Positions 47,757-56,611 of a DNA stretch of 64,000 nt are shown here, in pieces. This DNA comes from Aliishimia sp965656085. GTDB taxonomy: Bacteria > Pseudomonadota > Alphaproteobacteria > Rhodobacterales > Rhodobacteraceae. Every line of letters starts with the position of its first letter. The stretch's first letter is position 1. The position numbers and the translations under genes were made by a program. The notes below the pieces were generated by a model. It was not told where the DNA came from and ran no database searches. It saw nothing but the letters and a program-made list of their open reading frames with translations. The stretch covers positions 30,962 through 94,961 of the forward strand of contig CBFHJA010000014.1 of the NCBI GenBank assembly GCA_965656085.1, written 5' to 3'.

Positions 47757-48860
47757 ATGTCGGCCACAGGACCAAACTCGATACGGGCGCGTGGGGCGTC
47801 GAGCAACAGTGCCGGGCGCTTCGAGCGGGTGCGCGCGGAGGCGGTGGATGATGGCTGGGGCGGCGATGCCGCGCATGATCCGCGCCTCGCGACCGAATTG
47901 CGCCTTGAGCAGGCGCGCCGGGTCATCACCTATAACCGCTCGCCCGATCTGCCCTTCGACCGCTCGCTCAACCCCTATCGCGGCTGCGAGCATGGCTGCG
48001 TCTATTGCTTTGCGCGGCCCACCCACGCCTATCTTGGCCTGTCGCCGGGGCTGGATTTCGAAACCCGCCTGATCGCCCGGCCAAACGCGCCGGACTGCCT
48101 GCGCTGCGAGTTGGCCGCGCCGCGCTACCGCGTCGCCACGCTCGCGCTCGGCACCAATACGGACCCGTATCAGCCGGTGGAACGCGATCAGGGCATTTCC
48201 CGCGCTTGCCTTGAGGTGCTGCGCGCGGCCCGGCACCCGGTCGCCGTGGTGACCAAGGGCGCGCTGGTCGAGCGGGATATCGACATTCTGAGCGAGATGG
48301 CCGCGCAGGGGCTTGCGCGGGTGGGCATTTCCGTCACCACGCTCGATCCGGAGCTGTCGCGTCTCATGGAGCCGCGCGCGCCGAGCCCCGCGCGCCGGTT
48401 GCAGACAATCCGGCGCCTGTCGGAGGCCGGGATCGAGGTGCGGGTGATGGCCTCGCCGATGGTCCCCGCGCTCACCGATCCCGAACTGGAGGCCATTCTG
48501 GAGGCGGGCGCGGAGGCCGGGGCGCGGCAGGCCAGTTGGATCATGCTGCGCTTGCCCCGCGAAGTGAGCGATCTGTGGCAGGACTGGCTCGCTCGGCACA
48601 GGCCGGACCGCGCCGGGCGCATCATGGCGCGGCTGCGCGAAATGCATGGCGGCAAGGAATATGATGCCGCATGGGGCCGCCGGATGCGCGGCACAGGGCC
48701 TTATGCCGAGATGGTCGAGGCCCGGTTCCGGCTGGCGCTCAAGCGCACCGGTCTGTCCCATAGGGCGGCTCCTTTGCGCTGCGATCTGTTTCAACGTCCC
48801 GACCTTCCCGCGCGCGCGGAGGCCAAAGAAGCTCCGGCGCGGCAATTGTCTTTGTTCTGA
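47757..48860 (+). CDS. radical SAM protein, PA0069 family
   Basis: 367 residues. The 4Fe-4S/SAM motif is C77xxxC81xxC84 within NPYRGCEHGCVYCFARPTH, characteristic of the PA0069/Rv2578c branch and close in form to spore photoproduct lyase-like enzymes. Later segments LALGTNTDPYQPVER and VTKGALVERDIDIL are typical of the group. Its reaction is not known. The start ATG 47757 was chosen because upstream sequence in frame is not family-like. It converges on bmt with 7 bp between the stops. Confidence 0.85.
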   Translation: MSATGPNSIRARGASSNSAGRFERVRAEAVDDGWGGDAAHDPRLATELRLEQARRVITYNRSPDLPFDRSLNPYRGCEHGCVYCFARPTHAYLGLSPGLDFETRLIARPNAPDCLRCELAAPRYRVATLALGTNTDPYQPVERDQGISRACLEVLRAARHPVAVVTKGALVERDIDILSEMAAQGLARVGISVTTLDPELSRLMEPRAPSPARRLQTIRRLSEAGIEVRVMASPMVPALTDPELEAILEAGAEAGARQASWIMLRLPREVSDLWQDWLARHRPDRAGRIMARLREMHGGKEYDAAWGRRMRGTGPYAEMVEARFRLALKRTGLSHRAAPLRCDLFQRPDLPARAEAKEAPARQLSLF

Positions 48861-48867
48861 TCCGGCG

Positions 48868-49890
48868 TCAGGCCGTGCGGCTGCGGCGGCGTCCGCGCCG
48901 TTCACGTTTGGGCGCGGTGTCGTCGCCGGTGCCGTCGCCTTCGGAGCTGAACGCGCCGAGGGCGGCCACGATCTCGTCGAGGCTGGGCGCGTTGCCTGCC
49001 GGGCGGGTGTCGAGCGCCTCGCGCATATGCGCCAGATGCTCCGGCGTGGTGCCGCAGCACCCGCCGACGATCCGCGCGCCGCTGTCGCGCGCCATCACGG
49101 CGTAATCGGCCATCAGTTCGGGCGTGCCGTCGTAGTGGATATGCCCGTCTTGATACTTCGGAATGCCCGCATTGCCTTTTGCGATGATCGGGCGGGCCGG
49201 GTCGGCGGCGGCGAAGCCCTGCACGGTGCGCAGGATATCCGATGCGCCGGTGCCGCAATTGGCGCCGAAGGCAATCGGCGGGTTGGGCAGGCCTTCGACA
49301 AGCGCGACCATATCGGTGCTGGTCACGCCCATCATCGTGCGCCCGGCGGTGTCGAAGCTCATCGTGCCGCACCAGTCCATGCCCGCGAGCGCGAAGCCCT
49401 CGGCGGCGGCGCGGAACTCCTCAGGGGCGGAAATGGTTTCGAGCCACGCGATATCCGCGCCGCCGGCCTTCAGCCCGTCGGCGGTCTCGTGGAACATCTC
49501 GACAGCGGAGGCATGCGAGAGCGCGCCCACGGGCTCCATGATCTCGCCGGTGGGGCCAACCGAGCCCGCGACCACGATTTTGCGGCCCGAAGCGTCGGCC
49601 AGCTCGCGGCCGATCTCGGCGGAGATGCGCGACAGCCGATGCGCGTCCTTGGCCGCGTCGTGCAGCTTGAGGCGGGCGGCGTTGGCGCCGAAGGAGTTGG
49701 TCAGGAACAGGTCCGAGCCCGAGTCGATGGCGCCGCGATAGAGCGTGCGGATTTTCTCGGGGTGCTGCTCGTTCCATAATTCAGGCGCGTCGCCCGATTG
49801 CAGCCCGGCATTGAACAGGTTGGTGCCGGTCGCGCCGTCGGCGAGCAGCACGCCGCGCGTGCTCAGAAGTTCGGTGAGCAAATTGGTCAT
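48868..49890 (-). CDS. bmt: betaine-homocysteine S-methyltransferase-like protein (homocysteine S-methyltransferase family)
   Basis: 340 residues. The TIM barrel starts LLADGATGTNLF. Zinc ligands are C212 (FGANCGTG) and C278/C279 (VGGCCGTTPEH), as in BHMT and MetH domain I. It transfers a methyl group from betaine, or another methyl donor, to homocysteine, giving methionine. A basic tail, KRERRGRRRSR, ends the protein and is unusual for the catalytic fold. A GGAGG site precedes the start. The nearby corrinoid protein raises the alternative that it is the MetH-like partner of a B12 methyl carrier. Confidence 0.85.
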   Translation of the reverse strand: MTNLLTELLSTRGVLLADGATGTNLFNAGLQSGDAPELWNEQHPEKIRTLYRGAIDSGSDLFLTNSFGANAARLKLHDAAKDAHRLSRISAEIGRELADASGRKIVVAGSVGPTGEIMEPVGALSHASAVEMFHETADGLKAGGADIAWLETISAPEEFRAAAEGFALAGMDWCGTMSFDTAGRTMMGVTSTDMVALVEGLPNPPIAFGANCGTGASDILRTVQGFAAADPARPIIAKGNAGIPKYQDGHIHYDGTPELMADYAVMARDSGARIVGGCCGTTPEHLAHMREALDTRPAGNAPSLDEIVAALGAFSSEGDGTGDDTAPKRERRGRRRSRTA

Positions 49891-49947
49891 GGGGCCTCCG
49901 CGAATGATGCCTTGCCCCTTTCACGAGAATGGACTTGAGGCAAGTTC

Positions 49948-49964
49948 ATAATATTCATCATTAT
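49948..49964. promoter_or_regulatory. AT-rich inverted repeat upstream of bmt
   Basis: ATAAT-N7-ATTAT inside an unusually AT-rich 25-bp island about 58 bp upstream of the bmt start. A CTTGCC/GGCAAG stem with a 24-nt loop (about 49912-49942) lies between it and the gene. It could be an operator for a methyl-cycle regulator of the SahR/SamR kind, by analogy only; I cannot match a known motif. Confidence 0.35.
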
Positions 49965-50102
49965 CATGACCGGCGCTCAATTGCCGAGGCCTGTGCGTCA
50001 GGTCTGGCCATGCGGCATAAGTCGGCGCAACGACCGATGCGGGCCGGGCGCAGCGCGCGCCCTGCCGCGATGTCGTCCGGGCTGCGGACCGCCTGCCGCC
50101 GC

Positions 50103-50417
50103 TCAGGCTTCCTTCATCACCTGCGCGCGGGCGATGGCCATATACTCGTCCATCTTGGAGCGGATCGTGGTCTCGTCGGCCTTGTCGCCCAGATCGCCGG
50201 CAAGCTTGCGATAGACATCCTCGTGGCCGGCCTCTTCGAAATCGGCCTTCACCACTTCCTTGGCATAGGCCTCGGCCTCGTCGCCGGACTTGCCCATCAG
50301 CTCCGCGGCCCACAGGCCAACCAGCTTGTTGCGGCGCGCATCGGCCTTGAATTGCAGTTCGGAATCATGGGCGAATTTGTTTTCGAATGCGTTTTCGCGA
50401 TCGTCGAAGGTGCTCAT
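50103..50417 (-). CDS. F1-ATPase inhibitor subunit zeta (DUF1476)
   Basis: 104 residues, all helical, beginning STFDDRENAFENKFAHDSE, the inhibitory N-terminus first defined in Paracoccus denitrificans, followed by RRNKLVGLWAAELMG and the C-terminal four-helix part. It blocks ATP hydrolysis by the F1F0 enzyme in alphaproteobacteria. It diverges from purC with a 193-bp gap and is not linked to the atp operon here, as is usual. Confidence 0.93.
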   Translation of the reverse strand: MSTFDDRENAFENKFAHDSELQFKADARRNKLVGLWAAELMGKSGDEAEAYAKEVVKADFEEAGHEDVYRKLAGDLGDKADETTIRSKMDEYMAIARAQVMKEA

Positions 50418-50610
50418 GCTCGGGGCCTTTTGGTCAGGAGAAACGATAGCAGTGGTATGGGGGCTCGGGCCCGGCTGTGCAAGAGGGCCAAAGCGCGCAT
50501 CTGGACGCAGCCGCGCGGCGGGCCGCTCCCTTGCGCAGAGCCGGGCTGTGAGCTATGAGGCGGCCACTCGCGGGGCGTGTCCCGGAGGCACGATCCGGGA
50601 AAGGACGCAG

Positions 50611-51372
50611 ATGGCCCGTCGCAAGAAAATCTACGAAGGCAAGGCGAAGATCCTCTATGAAGGCCCCGAGCCCGGCACCATCGTGCAGTACTTCAAGGAC
50701 GACGCCACCGCGTTCAATGCCGAAAAGCGCGACGTGATCGAAGGCAAGGGCGTGCTCAACAACCGCCTGAGCGAGTTCTTCATGACGGGCCTCAACCAGA
50801 TCGGCGTGCCCACGCATTTTCTCAAGCGTCTGAACATGCGCGAGCAGCTCTGCCGGTCCTGCGAGATCATCCCGCTGGAAATCATCGTGCGCAACTATGC
50901 CGCCGGGTCCATGGCCAAGCGTCTTGGCATGGAAGAAGGCCTGCAATTGCCCCGTCCGGTGGTCGAGTATTGCCTCAAGAATGACGAGCTGGGCGATCCG
51001 CTGGTGAGCGAAGAGCACATCGCGGCCTTTGGCTGGGCCTCGCAGCAGGACATGGACGATATCGTCAGCCTTGCGCTGCGGGTGAACGATTTCATGTCCG
51101 GGCTGATGTATGGCGTCGGGATCCGGCTCGTGGATTTCAAGATCGAGATCGGGCGCGTCTATGACGGGGATTTCATGCGCCTTGTCGTGGCCGACGAGAT
51201 CAGCCCCGACAGCTGCCGTCTGTGGGATATCGAGACCGGGCAGAAGCTCGACAAGGACGTGTTCCGGCGCGATCTGGGCTCGCTGACCGATGCCTATACA
51301 GAGGTGGCGCGGCGTCTTGGGGTGATGCCGAAGACCTCGACGCCGTTCGAGAAGCCGACACTCATCAATTGA
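50611..51372 (+). CDS. purC: phosphoribosylaminoimidazole-succinocarboxamide synthase
   Basis: 253 residues. Signatures are KKIYEGKAKILYEG at the N-terminus, KDDATAFNAEKR, the PLEIIVRNYAAGSMAKR block and LVDFKIEIGR with ADEISPDSCRLWD. It joins aspartate to CAIR to form SAICAR, using ATP. An AAAGGA site 6-10 bp upstream supports the ATG. It precedes purS by 60 bp. Confidence 0.97.
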   Translation: MARRKKIYEGKAKILYEGPEPGTIVQYFKDDATAFNAEKRDVIEGKGVLNNRLSEFFMTGLNQIGVPTHFLKRLNMREQLCRSCEIIPLEIIVRNYAAGSMAKRLGMEEGLQLPRPVVEYCLKNDELGDPLVSEEHIAAFGWASQQDMDDIVSLALRVNDFMSGLMYGVGIRLVDFKIEIGRVYDGDFMRLVVADEISPDSCRLWDIETGQKLDKDVFRRDLGSLTDAYTEVARRLGVMPKTSTPFEKPTLIN

Positions 51373-51432
51373 TCCCGGCCGGGGGAGCCTCCGGCGGGAG
51401 TTTATCAGCTAAGTGAAAAGGACAGGGGCGCG

Positions 51433-51663
51433 ATGAAGGCCAAGGTGCATGTGATGCTGAAAAACGGGGTGCTCGACCCGCAGGGGGAGGCGGTGCGCCA
51501 CGCGCTCGGGGCGCTCGGGTTTGACGGTGTGCATGGGGTGCGTCAGGGCAAGGTGATCGAGTTGGACCTCGCCGACGGCACGACCGAGGCGCAGGTCGCG
51601 GAGATGTGCGAGAAGCTTCTCGCCAACACCGTGATCGAAAGCTACCGGATCGAGATGGGCTAA
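51433..51663 (+). CDS. purS: phosphoribosylformylglycinamidine synthase subunit PurS
   Basis: 76 residues, the PurS length, with KAKVHVMLKNGVLDPQGEAV and VRQGKVIELDL, then EKLLANTVIESYRIE. PurS bridges PurQ and PurL in the FGAM synthase complex. purQ usually follows, but here a gene on the other strand converges and overlaps by 3 bp, so purQ and purL must lie elsewhere. Confidence 0.95.
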   Translation: MKAKVHVMLKNGVLDPQGEAVRHALGALGFDGVHGVRQGKVIELDLADGTTEAQVAEMCEKLLANTVIESYRIEMG

Positions 51664-52982
51664 GCCGGGATCACTTGGTCCAAGGCTTTCGCCGTGATCT
51701 CCGCTACCGCCCCGATCTGATCGTCGGTGATGATGAAGGGCGGGGCGAAGAGCACGTGGTCGCCCGACTGCCCGTCGAGCGTGCCGCCCATTGGGTAGCA
51801 GATCAGCCCGGCCTCGAAGGCCGCCTTCTTCAGCTTGGCATGAAGCTTCATCTCGTGGGGGAAGGGGGCCTTGGTCTCCCGGTCCGCCACCAGCTCAATC
51901 GCCTGAAACAGGCCGACGCCGCGGATATCGCCCACATGCGGGTGTTGCCCGAGCGTCTGGGTGAGCGCCGCCGTCAGCTTTTCGCCCGCCGCCGTCACAC
52001 CGTCCAGAACGCCCTGATCCACCAACCGCTCCAGCACCGCGAGCGCCGCCGCGCAGGCGACCGGGTGGCCGAGATAGGTGTGGCCGTGCTGGAAAAAGCC
52101 CGATCCGGCTTCGATGGCGTCATGGATCGCAGACGTGCAGAGCATCGCGCCGATGGGCTGGTAGCCCGCCCCCAGCCCCTTGGCGATGGCGCAGATATCG
52201 GGGGTGACACCGTAATGGGCCGACGCAAAGAGCGACCCGGTCCGGCCCATGCCGCACATGACCTCATCAAGGATCAGCAGGATGCCGTAGCGGTCGCAGA
52301 GCGCGCGCACCCGGGCCAGATAATCGCCCACGGGGGGCACCGCGCCCAAGGTCGCACCGACGACGGGCTCGGCGACGAAGGCCATCACGGTCTCGGGGCC
52401 GAGCCTCTGGATTTCGGCGTCGATCTCCGCAATCAGCCGGTCCACATAGGCCGCGTCGCTCTCGCCGTCTTCCTGCCCGCGATACGCATAGCATGGCGCG
52501 ACATGGCTGACGTCGATCAGCATCGGCGCGAATTGCGCGCGCCGCCACGCGTTCCCGCCCGTGGCCAGCGCGCCGAGCGTGTTGCCGTGATAGCTCTGGC
52601 GGCGGGCGATGATCTTGTGCCGGTCCGGCTGGCCGATCTCGACCATGTATTGCCGGGCGAGTTTCAGCGCCGCTTCCATCGCCTCGGAGCCGCCCGACAC
52701 GAAATAGACGCGGTCGAGATCGCCCGGCGCGAGCCCGGCGAGCTTTTCCGCGAGCGCTTCGGCAGGCTCGGAGGTGAAAAAGCCGGTATGGGCGAAAGCG
52801 ACCTGATCGAGCTGCGCCTTGATGGCTGCGGTGACATGCGCATCGTCATGGCCCAGACAGGACACCGCCGCATCTCCGCAATTAAGATAGGCTTTGCCGT
52901 CGGTGCCGTAGAGATAGGCACCTGACCCGTGCGAGACCATCGGGGGCGGGGCTTTGGAATTGCGCGGGAAGACGTGACTCAT
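51660..52982 (-). CDS. class III PLP-dependent aminotransferase
   Basis: 440 residues, full length for the class. FVSGGSEAMEAALKLARQY, ILDEVMCGMGRTG (Asp239 binds the pyridine N) and AIAKGLGAGYQPIGAM with the PLP lysine K268 are all present. Substrates for close relatives include omega-amino acids, diamines and taurine-type amines; the sequence alone does not choose. It stands alone, converging on purS and diverging from the TAXI binding protein. Confidence 0.9.
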   Translation of the reverse strand: MSHVFPRNSKAPPPMVSHGSGAYLYGTDGKAYLNCGDAAVSCLGHDDAHVTAAIKAQLDQVAFAHTGFFTSEPAEALAEKLAGLAPGDLDRVYFVSGGSEAMEAALKLARQYMVEIGQPDRHKIIARRQSYHGNTLGALATGGNAWRRAQFAPMLIDVSHVAPCYAYRGQEDGESDAAYVDRLIAEIDAEIQRLGPETVMAFVAEPVVGATLGAVPPVGDYLARVRALCDRYGILLILDEVMCGMGRTGSLFASAHYGVTPDICAIAKGLGAGYQPIGAMLCTSAIHDAIEAGSGFFQHGHTYLGHPVACAAALAVLERLVDQGVLDGVTAAGEKLTAALTQTLGQHPHVGDIRGVGLFQAIELVADRETKAPFPHEMKLHAKLKKAAFEAGLICYPMGGTLDGQSGDHVLFAPPFIITDDQIGAVAEITAKALDQVIPA

Positions 52983-53222
52983 GGCGGGGCTGCTCTTGCT
53001 GTGAGGGGCGGGTGACGCTCAATTCATCTCAAACAGAAACGTCCAAAATTGACAATTGCCGATTGCCTTGCGAGCCTGTGCGCCATGGGTCTCGTCGAGA
53101 CTCGCAGCGATGCGGAGCGGGGGCGTGTCACAGGCCGTGACCGGCGCCGACCTGTGGAGCATCCCGGACCACCGCTGTGACAGACGGGGCCGGGCAACAA
53201 GACAATGGGAGATATCAAGACC

Positions 53223-54188
53223 ATGCTCAAGAACCTGAAACTCACCGGTGCGGTGCTGCTCGGCGCCACGATGGGCGCCACCATGGCCGTCGCGCAGGAA
53301 TTTATCTCGATCGGCACCGGCGGTGTGACCGGCGTCTACTACCCCACGGGCGGCGCGATCTGCCGTCTGGTGAACCGCGAGCGCAAGGAGCACGGCATCC
53401 GCTGTGCGGTGGAATCGACCGGCGGGTCGGTCTACAACATCAACACGATCAAGGCCGGCGAGCTTGAATTCGGCGTCGCGCAGTCCGACTGGCAATACCA
53501 CGCCTTCAACGGCACGTCGCGCTTTGCCGAAAACCCGTTCCCGGAAATCCGCGCGGTCATGTCCGTGCACCCCGAGCCCTTCACCCTGATCGTGCGCGGC
53601 GACAGCGGCATCGGCAGCTTCGAGGACCTCAAGGGCAAGCGTGTGAACGTCGGCAACCCGGGCTCGGGTCAGCGCGCCACCATGGAAGTGGTGATGGACG
53701 CCTTCGGCATGGGCATGGACGATTTCGCGCTCGCGACCGAGTATAAAGGCTCGGAGATGGCCAAGCAGCTCTGCGACGGCAATATCGACGCGATGATCTA
53801 CACCATCGGCCACCCGGCGGCGGCGATCAAGGAAGCCTCCACGACCTGCGATGCGCGGCTTGTGTCTGTGACCGGCGCACCGATCGACAAGCTGGTGGCG
53901 GACAACCCTTTCTACCGCGTCGCGACGATTCCGGGCGGCATGTATGCGGGCACCGATAGCGAGACCACGACCTTCGGCGTCGGCGCGACCTTCGTGACCC
54001 GCGCGGATATCCCCGAGGAGACGGTCTATATCGTGGCCAAGGCGGTGATGGAGAATATCGACGACTTCCGTGGCCTGCACCCGGCCTTCGCGAACCTCGA
54101 TCCCGCGCAGATGGTGCAGGACGGTCTCTCGGCCCCGCTGCACCCCGGCGCCGAGCGGGCCTACAAGGAACTGGGCTTGCTCGACTGA
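53223..54188 (+). CDS. TAXI-family TRAP transporter solute-binding protein
   Basis: 321 residues from ATG 53223, preferred over ATG 53205 because GGGAG lies 11 bp upstream and the product then begins with a clean signal peptide, MLKNLKLTGAVLLGATMGAT...AVAQ. The mature start EFISIGTGGVTGVYYPTGGA is the TAXI signature; ESTGGSVYNINTIKAGELEFGVAQ and GKRVNVGNPGSGQRAT follow. TAXI proteins feed a fused DctQM-type permease, often for glutamate or related acids. No permease gene lies in the window, and a strong terminator follows at once, so this subunit is transcribed alone. Confidence 0.92.
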   Translation: MLKNLKLTGAVLLGATMGATMAVAQEFISIGTGGVTGVYYPTGGAICRLVNRERKEHGIRCAVESTGGSVYNINTIKAGELEFGVAQSDWQYHAFNGTSRFAENPFPEIRAVMSVHPEPFTLIVRGDSGIGSFEDLKGKRVNVGNPGSGQRATMEVVMDAFGMGMDDFALATEYKGSEMAKQLCDGNIDAMIYTIGHPAAAIKEASTTCDARLVSVTGAPIDKLVADNPFYRVATIPGGMYAGTDSETTTFGVGATFVTRADIPEETVYIVAKAVMENIDDFRGLHPAFANLDPAQMVQDGLSAPLHPGAERAYKELGLLD

Positions 54189-54214
54189 GCCCGGCTGCTT
54201 GATGGCTGAACCTC

Positions 54215-54240
54215 AAGAGCGTCCTTCGGGGCGCTCTTTT
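54215..54240 (+). terminator. rho-independent terminator after the TAXI gene
   Basis: AAGAGCGTCC-TTCG-GGGCGCTCTT gives a 10-bp stem (one G-U pair) with a UUCG tetraloop, running into a TTTT tail. It begins 27 bp after the stop codon. Confidence 0.9.
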
Positions 54241-54514
54241 GCGTTCCGCCGACAAACCGCGGCCTGCGCAGCTGCTTGCGGGGCAGCAGGTTCACATTTG
54301 TGTTGACAGCGCGTTCCGTGCTCGGGCAGCGTCTTGTGAGCAGACAGAGAGAAAAAACCGACCATGGCCGAGGGCAAGTTGGAAACTCAGGGACGCCGGC
54401 AAACCGGCTGTGATCTGGTCGTGTGACGTGACGCTGCCGATGGGCCGGGTCAGCCTTGGCTGGACCGGGCAATCCCAGGGTTTCTGTCTCTCTTGATTTC
54501 TCCGAGTTTTCCAC

Positions 54515-56611
54515 ATGCACACTACGAACGGGCCGCGCCTTGCCGTCGATATCGGCGGGACGTTCACCGATACGGTTCTGGTCGATGGTCAGGGGCAGAG
54601 TCTTGCCACCACCAAAACACCGACCACGCCCGACAACCCGACCCTTGGAGCGCTTGCGGGCGTCCGGCATGTGCTGTTGCAAGCCGGGGTGGACTGGCCT
54701 GAGATCGGCGGCGTCATCCATGGCACCACACTGGCCACAAATGCTCTGATCGAGCGGCGCGGGGCGGTTGTGGCGACCGTGACGAGTGAGGGGTTTCGCG
54801 ATATTCTCGAAATCGCCTATGAGCGCCGGTACAACCAATATGACATCAATCTCGTCAAACCCGATCTGATCGTACCGCGGTCGCGCGCCTTCACGATCGG
54901 AGGGCGGATGGATGCGCGCGGGCAGGAACTGCACCCGCTGGACGAGGCGGCCGTTGTCCGGCTGGCCGGGGAACTTGCGGCCTGCGGGGCCGAAGCCGTC
55001 GCGATTTGCCTGTTGCATGCCTATGCCAACCCGGGCCATGAACTGCGGCTGCGCGATCTGCTGCTGGCGCGCATGCCCGGTCTGGTGATCTCGCTCTCGC
55101 ATGAGGTCAGCCCCGAGGCGCGCGAGTTCGATCGGCTCTGCACCACCATCGCCAACGCCTATGTCCAGCCGCAGATGGCCAGCTACCTGACCGAATTTCA
55201 GGCGCGTTTCAGCGATGAAGGCCTGCGGTGTCCGATCCTGATGATGACCGCAGGCGGGGGCATGACGACGATGCAGACCGCCACGCGCCTGCCGATCCGG
55301 CTGGTGGAATCCGGGCCTGCCGGGGGCGCCATTCTGGCCGCGCGCATTGCCGCCGAGACTGGCGCGGAGGAGGTGCTGAGTTTCGATATGGGGGGCACAA
55401 CGGCCAAGCTGTGCCTGATCGACCAGTCTCGCCCGCAGACCGCGCGCAGGTTCGAAATCGCCCGCGCGGCGCGGTTCATCAAGGGCTCTGGCATGCCGGT
55501 GCGCATTCCGGTGATCGACATGATCGAGATCGGTGCGGGCGGCGGCTCGATTGCCCATGTGGACCGGCTCGGGCGCCTGCAGGTCGGGCCCGAAAGCGCG
55601 GGGTCCGAGCCCGGACCTGCCGCCTTTGCCAAGGGCGGAACCGCGCCGACGGTGACCGATGCCGATGTGACGCAGGGGCTGATCGACCTGGGGCGTTTTG
55701 CGGAAGGGCGGCTTGCGATTGATATGCAGGCAGCGGACACGGCGCTTGTCTCGGGTGTCGGGCAGGCGCTGGACCTTGACGCTGTGCAGGCCGCCCACGG
55801 GGTCAGCGAGATCGTGGACGAGAACATGGCCGCCGCAGGGCGGATGCATGCGGTGGACTCGGGTAAGGATCTCAGCACGCGGCTGATGATCGCCTTTGGC
55901 GGCAACGGCCCCCTGCATGCCACGCGGGTGGCGCGGCGGGCGCAGGTTGACCGCATCCTCATTCCGCGCGATCCCGGTGTCGGCTCGGCGGTGGGCTTCC
56001 TGTACGCCCCTGTCTCCTTTGAGGTCATCCGGTCGCGCTATAGCACGCTGGACGCGCTTGATCTGGACGGGCTGAACGCGTTTTTCGATGCAATGATCCG
56101 CGAGGCCGAGGCGGTCGTGCGGGCTGGCGCGCCGCAGGGGCGGCTCATCCGGCGGCGGCAGGCCTTCATGCGCTATCACGGGCAGGGGCACGAGATCGAA
56201 GTCACGCTCCCTGACCGGGCGTTGGCGGAGCCGGACATTGCCACCCTGCGCCAGACCTTCGAGGCGGACTACAGCCGTCAGTTCAGCCGCGCGGTGCCGG
56301 GCATGACCGTTGAGATCCTGAACTGGGCGCTGGAGCTGTCCTCGGAGCCGCCCGCGCTGGAGCCGTATCCCGACACCGTCGCGAACCGGCAGGCGCGGCC
56401 ACATGGACAGCGGCGCATCCTGTGCGATGTGACCGGGGCGTGGTGCGAGGCGGCACTCTATGATCGCGCGGCCCTGAGACCCGGCAACCATCTGACAGGG
56501 CCCGCGCTGATCATCGAGCCACAAACCACCACATTCGTGAGCGCGGATTTCTCGGCCCGTATCGACGGCGGGCGTAACATCTGGCTCACACGCAACCGGG
56601 AGACCAAATGA
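54515..56611 (+). CDS. hyuA: hydantoinase/oxoprolinase subunit A family protein
   Basis: 698 residues. The N-terminal phosphate-binding motif RLAVDIGGTFTDTVLVDG, then GGVIHGTTLATNALIERRGA, the AGGGMTT line, SFDMGGTTAKLCLI and FGGNGPLHA are those of the HyuA/acetone carboxylase-type ATPase family. Together with HyuB it hydrolyses a cyclic amide (N-methylhydantoin, 5-oxoproline or a hydantoin) at the cost of ATP. The start has no clear ribosome site, but the N-terminus aligns well. It leads a four-gene operon coupled by ATGA overlaps. Confidence 0.92.
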   Translation: MHTTNGPRLAVDIGGTFTDTVLVDGQGQSLATTKTPTTPDNPTLGALAGVRHVLLQAGVDWPEIGGVIHGTTLATNALIERRGAVVATVTSEGFRDILEIAYERRYNQYDINLVKPDLIVPRSRAFTIGGRMDARGQELHPLDEAAVVRLAGELAACGAEAVAICLLHAYANPGHELRLRDLLLARMPGLVISLSHEVSPEAREFDRLCTTIANAYVQPQMASYLTEFQARFSDEGLRCPILMMTAGGGMTTMQTATRLPIRLVESGPAGGAILAARIAAETGAEEVLSFDMGGTTAKLCLIDQSRPQTARRFEIARAARFIKGSGMPVRIPVIDMIEIGAGGGSIAHVDRLGRLQVGPESAGSEPGPAAFAKGGTAPTVTDADVTQGLIDLGRFAEGRLAIDMQAADTALVSGVGQALDLDAVQAAHGVSEIVDENMAAAGRMHAVDSGKDLSTRLMIAFGGNGPLHATRVARRAQVDRILIPRDPGVGSAVGFLYAPVSFEVIRSRYSTLDALDLDGLNAFFDAMIREAEAVVRAGAPQGRLIRRRQAFMRYHGQGHEIEVTLPDRALAEPDIATLRQTFEADYSRQFSRAVPGMTVEILNWALELSSEPPALEPYPDTVANRQARPHGQRRILCDVTGAWCEAALYDRAALRPGNHLTGPALIIEPQTTTFVSADFSARIDGGRNIWLTRNRETK

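Noticed and set aside
46397..47851. 484-codon plus-strand open frame
   Set aside because: It lies opposite the DUF1638 and corrinoid genes, both recognised with motifs and coupling.
54303..54330. Promoter for hyuA with a TTGACA box
   Set aside because: A -35-like TTGACA is present at 54303-54308, but no acceptable -10 element lies 15-19 bp downstream.
54161..56524. 787-codon minus-strand open frame opposite hyuA
   Set aside because: The sense strand encodes a full, motif-complete HyuA. The antisense product is low-complexity Arg/His/Gln-rich sequence.
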